Positions 56,996 through 64,000 of a stretch of DNA of 64,000 nucleotides are shown piece after piece (the stretch's first letter is position 1; each line of letters begins with the position of its first letter). A program made the translations under genes and the position numbers. Below the pieces are notes generated by a model. It saw only the letters and a program-made list of their open reading frames with translations, was not told where the DNA came from and made no database searches. Source of the DNA: Brucella pseudogrignonensis (GTDB lineage: Bacteria; Pseudomonadota; Alphaproteobacteria; Rhizobiales; Rhizobiaceae); NCBI RefSeq assembly GCF_032190615.1, contig NZ_JAVLAT010000002.1, positions 1,230,001 to 1,294,000 on the forward strand. The letters run 5' to 3'.

Positions 56996-57247
56996 TCACA
57001 GCTTATCTTCCACGAGCGGCCGGAAGCGCCTTGCTGCAAAAGGCGGGTTTTCATAACCAAACTGCGGGCATGTCCCACGATCAACGCCTTTGAGACGAAC
57101 GCCGATGTACGAGCCGTGAATATAATGCTCGAAAGGTCCGATCCACTCGATCTCGTAAATCTCGCCTTCCTTCACCTCAAGATATTGCTCGAAGCCAACG
57201 ACTGAATCGATACAGACCACTTTCTGGCCAACGTGGAATTGGTTCAT
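56996..57247 (-). CDS. Small phage protein, SH3-like
   Basis: This is an 83-residue protein (MNQFHVGQKVVCIDSVVGFE, EGEIYEIEWIG, PQFGYENPPFAARRFRPL). Its beta-rich pattern resembles small SH3-like phage proteins. ATG 57247 overlaps the stop of the upstream HD gene (ATGA), which decides the start. Function unknown. Confidence 0.65.
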   Translation of the reverse strand: MNQFHVGQKVVCIDSVVGFEQYLEVKEGEIYEIEWIGPFEHYIHGSYIGVRLKGVDRGTCPQFGYENPPFAARRFRPLVEDKL

Positions 57248-57651
57248 GGGGCCTCCCCGAGCATTTCGAGCGCTTTTGTATATCGAGCGCGCCTGTCGGC
57301 ATCGTCGTTTGATGCGCGAAGATTGTCTCGTAGATCCGCAATTTTTACCGGCCGTGCGATAGGGTTTGAACAAGCACGCTTCACATAGACGAAGTAATCC
57401 TCGTCATCGCGACGTGTAATTGCGTTCAAGGCCAGCACGATGTCGTCGTCGAAACCAAATGAGTAAACGTCGTTCAGCGACGTATCGGTGTCTTCAATCA
57501 TGTCGTGCATAATGCCGACAATCTGCGTTTCCGCCGTGGTCTGAGCCAGCATCACGCGGATCGGATGAAAAATGTAAGGCTCGCCGTTTTTATCAACTTG
57601 GCCCATGTGAGCCGCAGATGCCACGGCGATCGCTGTTTCAATGTTGCTCAT
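57244..57651 (-). CDS. HD-domain RelA/SpoT-hydrolase-like protein
   Basis: This is a 135-residue HD_4-type protein. HMGQVDKNGEPYIFHPIRVM, GIMHDMIEDTDTSLNDV and ITRRDDEDYFVYVKRACSN resemble the hydrolase domain of SpoT and small alarmone hydrolases, with His-Asp metal ligands and ED motif. It could hydrolyse (p)ppGpp or related nucleotides. It overlaps the second HD gene by 14 bp. Activity is inferred. Confidence 0.75.
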   Translation of the reverse strand: MSNIETAIAVASAAHMGQVDKNGEPYIFHPIRVMLAQTTAETQIVGIMHDMIEDTDTSLNDVYSFGFDDDIVLALNAITRRDDEDYFVYVKRACSNPIARPVKIADLRDNLRASNDDADRRARYTKALEMLGEAP

Positions 57652-58312
57652 GTGCTTCTCCTGCTGGGCTCCCGGCTACTAATTTCCTAAACTCATGTAG
57701 AAAAGTGGACTCCGCTTTCTCTGGTGACCAATATTGCAATCGCGCTCCAATGCCAGGTCCAGTCGAATACCATTCAGCAACGCAAGGCGCCATATTAGAA
57801 CGCTCATCGCCAATAATCGCTCGGTCGGCAGCTTTCACTTCAGTAGGCATCTCATGAACGAGGCCAAACCTCTCGCAAATTGCCGCCATAACAGCGTTCT
57901 CGGCCTGCTTGTAACCGGGCAAAAATGGCTTAACAGGTCGAGGAACGTCGACAAGATAGGCTTCACTTGCATCGTGCAGTAATGCCCACAATTTGAACTT
58001 CTCTGGCATTTGGCGGGAAAGCAGAATGCTATGCTCAGCAACGCTATAGAACCGCTTGCAGTGGCCAGCAAAGCGGCACTGCATTGATAGCGAATGAGCA
58101 ATGTCCTCAATAAAGATTTCATCGGCGCGCGGGTCCATCGGCCAGAACTGGTGCCCTGTGAAGGTTTGCAGCCAGTCGCCTTTTCGCGCCGGTTGCGAGG
58201 TAATAGGCACATTATCGTTATAAGGTTTTGGCAGGCACCTTATAACCCCTTTTCTTAACTGCCGACCTTCAACCGCGGCGCGTGCGGCTTTGTCTTCTGC
58301 TTCTTCAAGCAT
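57638..58312 (-). CDS. HD-domain phosphohydrolase (YfbR-like)
   Basis: This is a 224-residue phage HD protein. IEDIAHSLSMQCRFAGHCKR, YSVAEHSILLSR and LWALLHDASEAYLVDVPRPV provide the metal-binding H...HD...D set and match 5'-deoxynucleotidase-like phage phosphohydrolases. A role in nucleotide pool control is likely. It is encoded just upstream of the alarmone-hydrolase-like gene. Confidence 0.8.
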   Translation of the reverse strand: MLEEAEDKAARAAVEGRQLRKGVIRCLPKPYNDNVPITSQPARKGDWLQTFTGHQFWPMDPRADEIFIEDIAHSLSMQCRFAGHCKRFYSVAEHSILLSRQMPEKFKLWALLHDASEAYLVDVPRPVKPFLPGYKQAENAVMAAICERFGLVHEMPTEVKAADRAIIGDERSNMAPCVAEWYSTGPGIGARLQYWSPEKAESTFLHEFRKLVAGSPAGEAHEQH

Positions 58313-58416
58313 ATTCTCTCCTCATGTTGTGGTGAAACGCCGCTTGGTGGGCGGCAGATGATCTTGTGTGAATGCTGTTCGCCGGCCTACACTGAGAAAC
58401 AAACAGGGAGGCCTAT

Positions 58417-58656
58417 ATGCAAATATTAGATGCCAAGTACGTTGGGAACTCAGCATCCATCACTGTGCAGTTCTCCGGAGAGAAGGTGGTCGTGGAGTAT
58501 GGTCCGATAGCACCGCCGTTGGGCGGCGGTCGCATGAATTCCCCATTCATCGATAATGTAGATCTGGCCATCAAAGAAATTTTGGCACAAACCAATCAAC
58601 TTGAGACTGAAATTCGAGCGGCCGTTGCAGACTATCTAGCGTCCCAAAAGGGATGA
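58417..58656 (+). CDS. Hypothetical phage protein
   Basis: This is a 79-residue protein (MQILDAKYVGNSASITVQFS, C-terminal helix LAIKEILAQTNQLETEIRAA). GGGAGG lies nine bases before the ATG. It is on the opposite strand to both neighbours. No family was recognised. Confidence 0.6.
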   Translation: MQILDAKYVGNSASITVQFSGEKVVVEYGPIAPPLGGGRMNSPFIDNVDLAIKEILAQTNQLETEIRAAVADYLASQKG

Positions 58657-58659
58657 CGG

Positions 58660-59943
58660 TTAAGCTGCAACCCTTTGACTTTCCGCATTATCATTAGCCG
58701 CCGCATACTTCCCAGCGACCATTTCAGGCCTAAGAATATCGCGACCGACTTCACCGAATTGCTTGCTGTACGTAATGCGCTTTGCTGATCGACCTGACAG
58801 CCAACCGCCGCCAGCTGCATAAGCATCTGGTGCCGCAAGCGTTTCATGCTGCTCGACATACATTAGCGTGCCTTTTCTGGCATCGTCGCTGTGTCTGTGT
58901 CCGATATGGACATAGGCTTGTAGCGAGCGGCCAAACATTCCACGGAACATGCCAGCAATCGTGCCCTCAATATTTGCGACACCGCGTTTATGACCGTGGT
59001 GATAGGCAAGCATCGTGCTGCCCCACTCGAACGCGTAATAGAGTGACGGTGAATTATCGACGGTGATGCGCGGCTCGTTTTCGTACATGACGGCGAGCAT
59101 TTCACGCAGCCATGCGGATGAGGCCGGGTCGTGATTCCCCGAAGCCATCACGACATGAACCCGCTCATGCTTCTGCAACAGCATATCTATGATGCGGCGG
59201 ATCGTACGGATCACAATGCGAATAACTTTCTGCAGTCTGCTATCCGCGTCCAGAACATGCTTGTGGGCAGGCGTGACGCTTTCAAGCGCATCGTGGTGCA
59301 TCAGGTCGCCGAGCTGCGCCAGAATGGCCGTGTGAGCGTCGGGGGCCTGCGCCACGGCAGCAGAGAACCAATCGAGCAATAGCTGCTCGGCAATCCGCAG
59401 ATCGTAATCGCTGCCAGTCTCTTCGCGCCACGACATCATGCCGAAATGGTTGTCAGTGATCGTGAACTGATTAAGCAAATCCGCGCGACAGCCCTGTGGC
59501 GCCGGCATGATAGATACGCGGGGCAGGTCTTCTTTAAGCGCTTCAACCATGGCTGTGATTGCAGCTCGCTGTTGGTTGGCGTCCTCACGTTCCATGATGT
59601 GTTGCGTGACGATGCGCCCTTCGCTGTTAACGAGCGTCGTCTTGCCTTTTACCGCCAGACCGGCAGTCGCCTCATAAACAGGGCCAGCCTCTTTTGTCTG
59701 GCGCATGTATGTGCCGTTGGGCGTCTCGGTCAGGCTTTTGATTGCATAGCCGGGTAGTGTTTCCTTCGGGCCCATCAGCCCAAGTTCAGCAGCGCGCTTG
59801 ATGCTGTCGTGAAATGCAGACTTCTTGACGCCGCATGCGTGCGCCGCCTTCGTTATCGTGCCGTGCTGCTGATACGCAGCAACACGGCGGGCTAGTTCTT
59901 GTTTTGAAAGGCGCGTATTGGCCCGCTGTCTGTCATTGGACAT
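58660..59943 (-). CDS. Phage HTH-metallophosphoesterase
   Basis: This is a 427-residue protein. An N-terminal helix-turn-helix (ELARRVAAYQQHGTITKAAH ACGVKKSAFH) precedes a calcineurin-like phosphoesterase domain: TDNHFG, LGDLMHHD, SGNHDPAS, YHHGHKRG and HIGHRHSD supply the metal ligands. ATG 59943 has AGGAG six bases upstream; an earlier start at 59985 is less likely. The role in the phage is unknown, possibly nucleic-acid cleavage. Confidence 0.82.
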   Translation of the reverse strand: MSNDRQRANTRLSKQELARRVAAYQQHGTITKAAHACGVKKSAFHDSIKRAAELGLMGPKETLPGYAIKSLTETPNGTYMRQTKEAGPVYEATAGLAVKGKTTLVNSEGRIVTQHIMEREDANQQRAAITAMVEALKEDLPRVSIMPAPQGCRADLLNQFTITDNHFGMMSWREETGSDYDLRIAEQLLLDWFSAAVAQAPDAHTAILAQLGDLMHHDALESVTPAHKHVLDADSRLQKVIRIVIRTIRRIIDMLLQKHERVHVVMASGNHDPASSAWLREMLAVMYENEPRITVDNSPSLYYAFEWGSTMLAYHHGHKRGVANIEGTIAGMFRGMFGRSLQAYVHIGHRHSDDARKGTLMYVEQHETLAAPDAYAAGGGWLSGRSAKRITYSKQFGEVGRDILRPEMVAGKYAAANDNAESQRVAA

Positions 59944-59981
59944 ACAGTCTCCTCGTGTTGGTTGGTTTGCGGGTTGGTGAC

Positions 59982-60067
59982 CCACAATTTGTCATTGTGG
60001 TGGAAGTGAAAGGGGCGTCAATAGATTTGCGCCAAAATAGTGCCAGAAACTCCCTAGTCCGCGGACT
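59982..60067. other. Inverted repeats upstream of the metallophosphoesterase gene
   Basis: CCACAAT, five-base loop, ATTGTGG lies at 59982-60000. A perfect 12-bp palindrome AGTCCGCGGACT lies at 60056-60067. Either could be an operator or remains of a phage control region next to the IS. Confidence 0.35.
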
Positions 60068-60161
60068 GAAAAAGCATATCGGCTGGCTGACCGTTCTAGG
60101 CTCAGGACCCATTGATTTCAGAAAGGAGAGGTGATTCAGTTTCGTTTGAGGAGGCTGATCA

Positions 60162-60509
60162 ATGAGTAATCTTTACTGGCTGAGCGAAGGACAAATGTCA
60201 CGCCTTCGCCCGTTTTTTCCCAAGAGCCATGGACGTCCACGCGTTGATGACAGGCGTGTCTTGAGTGGAATTATCTTCATTCTTCGCAATGGGTTACGGT
60301 GGTGTGATGCCCCTCGGGAATACGGGCCTTGTAAAACGCTCTATAATCGTTGGAACCGTTGGTGTCACAAGGGGATATTTGCGCAGATATTTGAAGGCCT
60401 GTCTTCACAATCATCAGTCGGCAAGACTGTGATGATGGATGCGACCTATTTGAAAGCACACCGTACGGCTTCAAGCCTACGGTTAAAAAAGGGGGCGCTG
60501 GACGCCTGA
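60162..60509 (+). CDS. IS5-family transposase, N-terminal frame
   Basis: This 115-residue frame (MSNLYWLSEGQMSRLRPFFP) has the N-terminal helix-turn-helix region, LRWCDAPREYGP and the first catalytic Asp (MMDATYLKAH). It ends shortly after a canonical slippery heptamer A AAA AAG at 60485-60491. A -1 shift there would join it to the C-terminal frame and give one transposase of about 255 residues. Confidence 0.9.
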   Translation: MSNLYWLSEGQMSRLRPFFPKSHGRPRVDDRRVLSGIIFILRNGLRWCDAPREYGPCKTLYNRWNRWCHKGIFAQIFEGLSSQSSVGKTVMMDATYLKAHRTASSLRLKKGALDA

Positions 60510-60928
60510 TCGGTCGGACGAAGGGTGGCATAAATACCAAGTTGCATGCCGTCACCGATACGCAGGGGCGTCCCATTTGTTTCCATGTCACGGCAGGGCA
60601 AATCAGCGACTATAAAGGAGCAGCAGTTCTAATCGATAAACTGCCGAAGGTTGACTGGCTTCTTGCAGACAGAGGCTATGATGCTGACTGGTTCAGAAAA
60701 CGGTTAAAAGACAAAGAGATAAAGCCGTGCATACCGGGGCGCAAAAACCGCAAGAAGGCTATCAAGTATGACAAACGCCGATATAAACGGCGCAATCGTA
60801 TCGAAATCATGTTTGGCAGACTGAAAGACTGGCGAAGAATTGCTACCCGTTATGATCGCTGCCCGATTGTGTTCCAAGCAGCAATAGATCTCGCAGCAGC
60901 CGTTATATTCTGGCTTGGAAAGGAATGA
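60491..60928 (+). CDS. IS5-family transposase, C-terminal frame (-1 frameshift product)
   Basis: Read in the -1 frame after the slippery site, this gives GGAGRLIGRTKGGINTKLHA, LLADRGYDADWFRKRLK with the second Asp, and RRNRIEIMFGRLKDWRRIAT with the catalytic Glu. Together with the first frame it completes the DDE triad. It has no ATG of its own at the start, consistent with programmed frameshifting. Confidence 0.85.
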   Translation, partial: GGAGRLIGRTKGGINTKLHAVTDTQGRPICFHVTAGQISDYKGAAVLIDKLPKVDWLLADRGYDADWFRKRLKDKEIKPCIPGRKNRKKAIKYDKRRYKRRNRIEIMFGRLKDWRRIATRYDRCPIVFQAAIDLAAAVIFWLGKE

Positions 60929-60940
60929 GTCCTGAGCCTA

Positions 60941-62355
60941 GCGTCTTCTGCAGATACCGTGCCTTCATTGACCCCATCACGCAGACGAGCAAGCTCATCA
61001 TATTGCTGCGGAGTTATGAGGCTCATAGATGACACTTGAGCAAAAGAGGCCAGCATGTTTACTGCCGCCTCGCGAGCGTCATCAAGTGCGACGACCGAAG
61101 CCTCAACTTCTTTGCTTAGCGAGTTCTGGGTGTAGGCGTCATTTTGTCGGCCGGCCTGTTCAACAGCGTTGCCTGATGACTTCGCAGCCTCCTCAACATT
61201 CTTGAGGCGCTCGGCAAAGAGGGTTGCCCCTTGGCTCGATTCACCGACGGTTGAATTGTAAAGAATGAGCGATGAAACAACTGCGCCACCAATGACCATG
61301 CCTACAGGCCCAGCAGCTGCTCCAAGGCCACCGAAGGCTGTAGCCAAACCGCCCATTGTGCTTGCAGCAGCCAGAGCTTGCCTGAATTGGCCAAGAGCCA
61401 CGCCAGCCGTTCCGAGCGTACGGATCATGCCGAGGAGCGATCGACCAACCAAAGCGCCCGCAATCACCGCAGCAACCTGCAAAGCGCTATCTGCGACCTT
61501 GTCGAAGTTGTCGGCAATCATGACCAGTGCTTCGGAAATCTTCGCAGACACACCAGCAGCGCTGTCTGCATTGCCGACGTACTGAAGCAGCGCATTATTC
61601 AGAAGTGTAAAGCCATCGCCGATCGTGGCAGGCATGTCGGCTGCTTCTTGGCGAAGCGTTTCCATCTGGCTCGATAGGCCACGAACAATGTCGTTGCCAG
61701 TGATCTTGCCCTGCGAGCCAAGCTTGCGCAGCCCGCCGACAGTTGTATCAAGACCAGCTGCCAATGCTTCAGCAACGCGGCCGCCTGATTCAATCACTGT
61801 GTTGAGGTTGTCGCCCTGCAACTTGCCCGTAGCCATAGCTTTGGCGAGCGCATCAATAACTCGTGCAGCTCGATCGCCCTTGGCGCCTGACACAACGAGA
61901 GCGTTATTTAAAGCCTCGGTGTAGTTCAGAGATTCATCGGTGTTATATCCAAGCTCGCGGACAGCGGTAGCGTTTGATAGATAGCTTTCGGCTGTTTGGG
62001 TTAGATCCGAATACGTACGGCGAGCCATATCGCCGAGACGGCCCATGACCTCAGTACCTTTATCGATCGACCCTGCGGCGAGATTGACGCGGGACGTCAT
62101 ATCCGTCCACGTATCAGTCATCTTGCGAAGCTGATCGACACCGAGCGCGGCGCCTATTCCGGCGAGCGGTGCCGTAAGGCCGCTAAACGAGCGTGTGAAA
62201 ATACTATCCAGATTCTTGTTCATCTGGCGGGCGCGTCGTTCAATCGCATTAAATTGGCGATTAGAAACATCGTTGGCGCGGGCCAGGCTTTTTTCAAATG
62301 ACTTGAAGTCAGCAGAAAGCTGAACAACCAGACTCTCGAGGTCGGTTCTTGCCAT
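60941..62355 (-). pseudogene. Phage tail tape-measure protein, truncated by the IS
   Basis: About 470 residues remain of a tape-measure protein: LVVQLSADFKSFEKSLARAN, the TMP N-terminal domain (RTYSDLTQTAESYLSNATAV, NNALVVSGAKGDRAARVIDA LAKAM), and hydrophobic Gly/Ala-rich helices (GGLGAAAGPVGMVIGGAVVS). The frame runs into the IS and stops at 60850. Sequence left of the IS does not resemble a tape-measure C-terminus. Start ATG 62355 or TTG 62361. Confidence 0.85.
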
Positions 62356-62412
62356 ACTCAACGATGTCCTGATAAGAAAAAAACTCGCAGTTACGCGAGC
62401 TTGGGGATGTAG

Positions 62413-62715
62413 ATGAAAGTATTGGTCGGCGCGGCCTGCATCGCGGTTATCGCGTTCGTCGGGTACTATTTTTGGAATGATTACCGTTCGGCGCAGTATG
62501 TTGCTGCGGCGCGTTCAGCGAACGCTGAGCAAGCCCTCCGGGATTACGAAGCAGATTGCGATGTTTGGGTAAAAGCGCTGAATTCATGGAAGAACGGCAG
62601 GCCTGACGGTCACGCTGATAGCTTTGTGAAAGCTCGAGGCGAAGTTGAGCGGTGTCTAAACTATACAGTCGGTCGGCCATGGCATGAAAAGAACATTGGC
62701 GTAAAGTATTGGTAA
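62413..62715 (+). CDS. Small single-helix membrane protein
   Basis: This is a 100-residue protein with an N-terminal helix (VLVGAACIAVIAFVGYYFW) and a charged helical rest with two Cys. GGGATG lies close upstream of the ATG. It is on the strand opposite the tail genes. It may be a cargo or superinfection-type gene, or spurious. Confidence 0.5.
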   Translation: MKVLVGAACIAVIAFVGYYFWNDYRSAQYVAAARSANAEQALRDYEADCDVWVKALNSWKNGRPDGHADSFVKARGEVERCLNYTVGRPWHEKNIGVKYW

Positions 62716-62723
62716 GGCCAGCA

Positions 62724-62855
62724 TCACCCAGCCTTAATCCAATCCCAAAGATCGTCTTTTTCGGTCTCTGACAGTTTGCCCGGCTCATCTGGCGTATTCG
62801 CTTTGATGTAACCATCAAGCGCAGCCATGTATTGCCACATGGACATTTGTCTCAC
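62724..62855 (-). CDS. Second frame of the tail assembly chaperone region
   Basis: A short frame reads LGFTPQEVRQMSMWQYMAAL then DGYIKANTPDEPGKLSETEK and ends KDDLWDWIKAG. Its pattern (FTPxEVxxMSxWQ..AA..GY) is that of the small GTA/phage tail-assembly proteins that follow gp10-like proteins. It may start at GTG 62855 or ATG 62846, or be made by frameshifting from the preceding gene, with whose 3' end its frame overlaps. Confidence 0.7.
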   Translation of the reverse strand: MRQMSMWQYMAALDGYIKANTPDEPGKLSETEKDDLWDWIKAG

Positions 62856-62872
62856 TTCTTGCGGCGTAAATC

Positions 62873-63283
62873 CTAGAACTGCACCGTTTCCGTAGATGGC
62901 GGCAAATCTGATCTTTCCATTGGGGAGGCTGTCGATTGGTTCTGACTTGCCGCTGTTTGCTCCCCCACAGGCTCCTCCGGTACGCCTTGAATACCGGCCT
63001 GTAATATCGCGATAGCAAACAAAAGGTTTTCAGCGGGAGGCCGCTTTTCGACATAACGCTGCACGAGCTTTGTTGCATCAGTCGGCTTCATATCGCCACC
63101 AATAAGGCCTTGCCGAATGACATTTGCGATATCACCGACGAAACACTGCTTCGAAATCAAACGTTCAAGAATAACCCAGGGGCCCGCGTCGCAGGCCTCT
63201 TGAAGTGCTTCAAGTTCGCTCCATCCAAGGCGGAATTTGTAATCATCATCCGCCCAAGTTAGCTCAATCGATGCGTCCCGCAT
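62873..63283 (-). CDS. GTA gp10-like tail assembly protein
   Basis: This is a 136-residue protein. YKFRLGWSELEALQEACDAG and VGDIANVIRQGLIGGDMKPT match the gene-transfer-agent-type gp10/tail assembly family. Its start overlaps the tail tube stop (TAATG). It is followed by the small second-frame gene and the tape-measure gene, the usual tail order. Confidence 0.88.
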   Translation of the reverse strand: MRDASIELTWADDDYKFRLGWSELEALQEACDAGPWVILERLISKQCFVGDIANVIRQGLIGGDMKPTDATKLVQRYVEKRPPAENLLFAIAILQAGIQGVPEEPVGEQTAASQNQSTASPMERSDLPPSTETVQF

Positions 63284-63732
63284 TAGCCACCAGCCGGGGT
63301 AGACGTACGAACCATAACGCCATCGGACTGAAGACTGACGTTGTTCGTCGCGCGCTGTCCGTTAGTTGCGCCAACTTCCATGCTTTCAACATGCATGAAG
63401 CCAGTCCAGGTGATCGTCTTCAGTGGGAATTCCCACTCGATCTTCACCGGCACTGAATCAATGCTGTCCACTGCTTCTAGCCATGCATCTACGCTTTCGG
63501 CAGCCAGTACGCCTTCGCCACTCACGCTCATCGACAGGCTGGTTGCATCGCGCCCAACCCAATCAACAAGGTCTGGATTGTTACAATCCGGAATATTTAC
63601 CTCTTCGAGGCCCTTAGTGATTGTGATTGAGCGCTGTGTAAATCCGCAGGGATTTTCATAAACTGTCGGGGTGGCGTCATTGCCGAGCAATACGCGGATT
63701 TTACCCGATTTGATTGTTGTAGCTTGGGCCAT
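63283..63732 (-). CDS. Phage major tail tube protein (TP901-1 type)
   Basis: This is a 149-residue protein. GKIRVLLGNDATPTVYENPC, CGFTQRSITITKGLEEVNIP and WEFPLKTITWTGFMHVESME fit TP901-1-like tail tube proteins. It lies directly upstream of the gp10-like gene. Confidence 0.88.
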   Translation of the reverse strand: MAQATTIKSGKIRVLLGNDATPTVYENPCGFTQRSITITKGLEEVNIPDCNNPDLVDWVGRDATSLSMSVSGEGVLAAESVDAWLEAVDSIDSVPVKIEWEFPLKTITWTGFMHVESMEVGATNGQRATNNVSLQSDGVMVRTSTPAGG

Positions 63733-63774
63733 ATTGATCCTCGTGTTTTGGTGTGGTGAAATCCGGCGGTGCGG

Positions 63775-64000
63775 CTACGGCGTCTCGATGACGGCCGTGT
63801 ACTGGATAGAAGCCTGGTTGATGCCGGGAGCGCGGATGTAGTCAGTCCGCCAGTAATCGAAGGTGACGAGAGCGTTCACCGCGAGCGGCGGTTCCCATCG
63901 TTTAAGCGCTTTGGTGACAGCGTCGGCGATTTGCCTAACCTGTTTCTGACTTGGCAGAGACGACCAGCAATTAATCTGGAAAGTAACGTCAACCGCATCA
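63775..64000 (-). CDS. DUF3168-type tail completion protein, N-terminus off the window
   Basis: A minus-strand frame open to the right edge reads DAVDVTFQINCWSSLPSQKQ then VRQIADAVTKALKRW and a C-terminal DYIRAPGINQASIQYTAVIE TP. This matches DUF3168 tail completion proteins. It lies just upstream of the tail tube gene. Confidence 0.85.
   Translation of the reverse strand, partial: DAVDVTFQINCWSSLPSQKQVRQIADAVTKALKRWEPPLAVNALVTFDYWRTDYIRAPGINQASIQYTAVIETP

Larger units (their letters stand above)
60099..60938 (+). mobile_element. IS5-family (IS427-type) insertion sequence, 840 bp
   Basis: The ends are GGCTCAGGACCCATT at the left and the inverted AATGAGTCCTGAGCC at the right. TA flanks both ends, as expected for 2-bp duplications of this group. 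It contains two overlapping-phase transposase frames with a frameshift signal. It is inserted in the phage tape-measure gene. Confidence 0.92.

Noticed and set aside
62447..62818. Minus-strand frame opposite the small membrane protein
   Set aside because: Low-complexity basic composition of a shadow frame, and it overlaps the chaperone second frame.

Overview
The window looks like chromosomal DNA of a Brucellaceae-type alphaproteobacterium (Brucella/Ochrobactrum/Pseudochrobactrum group, order Hyphomicrobiales). Pointers are a Bhu/Hmu haem-uptake locus next to a RirA-type iron regulator, Irr-box-like and IRO-box-like operators, a phosphatidylcholine synthase, an IalB-family protein, an MprF/LpiA-AcvB pair, a BA14K-family protein and GTA-like phage tail genes. 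The genus is inferred from gene content only.

Region 1 (1-10.8 kb) is accessory, AT-rich and gene-poor. It holds a partial integrase with a Pro-Gln hexanucleotide repeat, a tRNA-Gln-like 3' fragment, a solitary SF1 helicase (possible defence gene), a tandem 208-bp repeat, a DUF736 gene typical of integrative conjugative elements, a decayed gene, an unknown protein, an AlpA regulator and a P4-type integrase beside tRNA-Ser(UGA).

Region 2 (10.9-20.7 kb) is an iron/haem module: a YbaK-like protein, rirA, hemP-hmuSTUV, divergent bhuA, the haem monooxygenase bhuQ, then bfd-bfr. TGA-N9-TCA (RirA-type) and TTTAGAA-N3-TTCTAAA-like (Irr-type) sites sit upstream of rirA and bfd, and a TGA-N9-TCA site upstream of hemP. 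An orphan HmuT paralogue 35 kb away has the same type of site.

Region 3 (20.7-51.7 kb) is mostly housekeeping: a BMP-family nucleoside-type ABC transporter, a quinone oxidoreductase, pcs, a UbiH-like hydroxylase, hspQ, an IalB-family protein, a peptide-type binding protein, a DsbA-like protein, mfd, sdhE, recG, glmU-glmS, a CcdA-like protein, mprF/lpiA-acvB, a glycosyltransferase-like protein, a GlsB-like protein, an HdeD-like membrane protein with a possible permuted papain-like C-terminus, and the second HmuT.

Region 4 (52.0 kb to the end) is a prophage in a tRNA-Lys(UUU) gene. Its left end has the 3' half of the tRNA, an integrase, a perfect alphaproteobacterial LexA-type box, early genes, envelope-type cargo genes, two HD-domain proteins and an HTH-metallophosphoesterase. 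An 840-bp IS5-type element truncates the tape-measure gene. Tail genes continue to the right edge. The prophage appears defective, probably after an IS-linked deletion.
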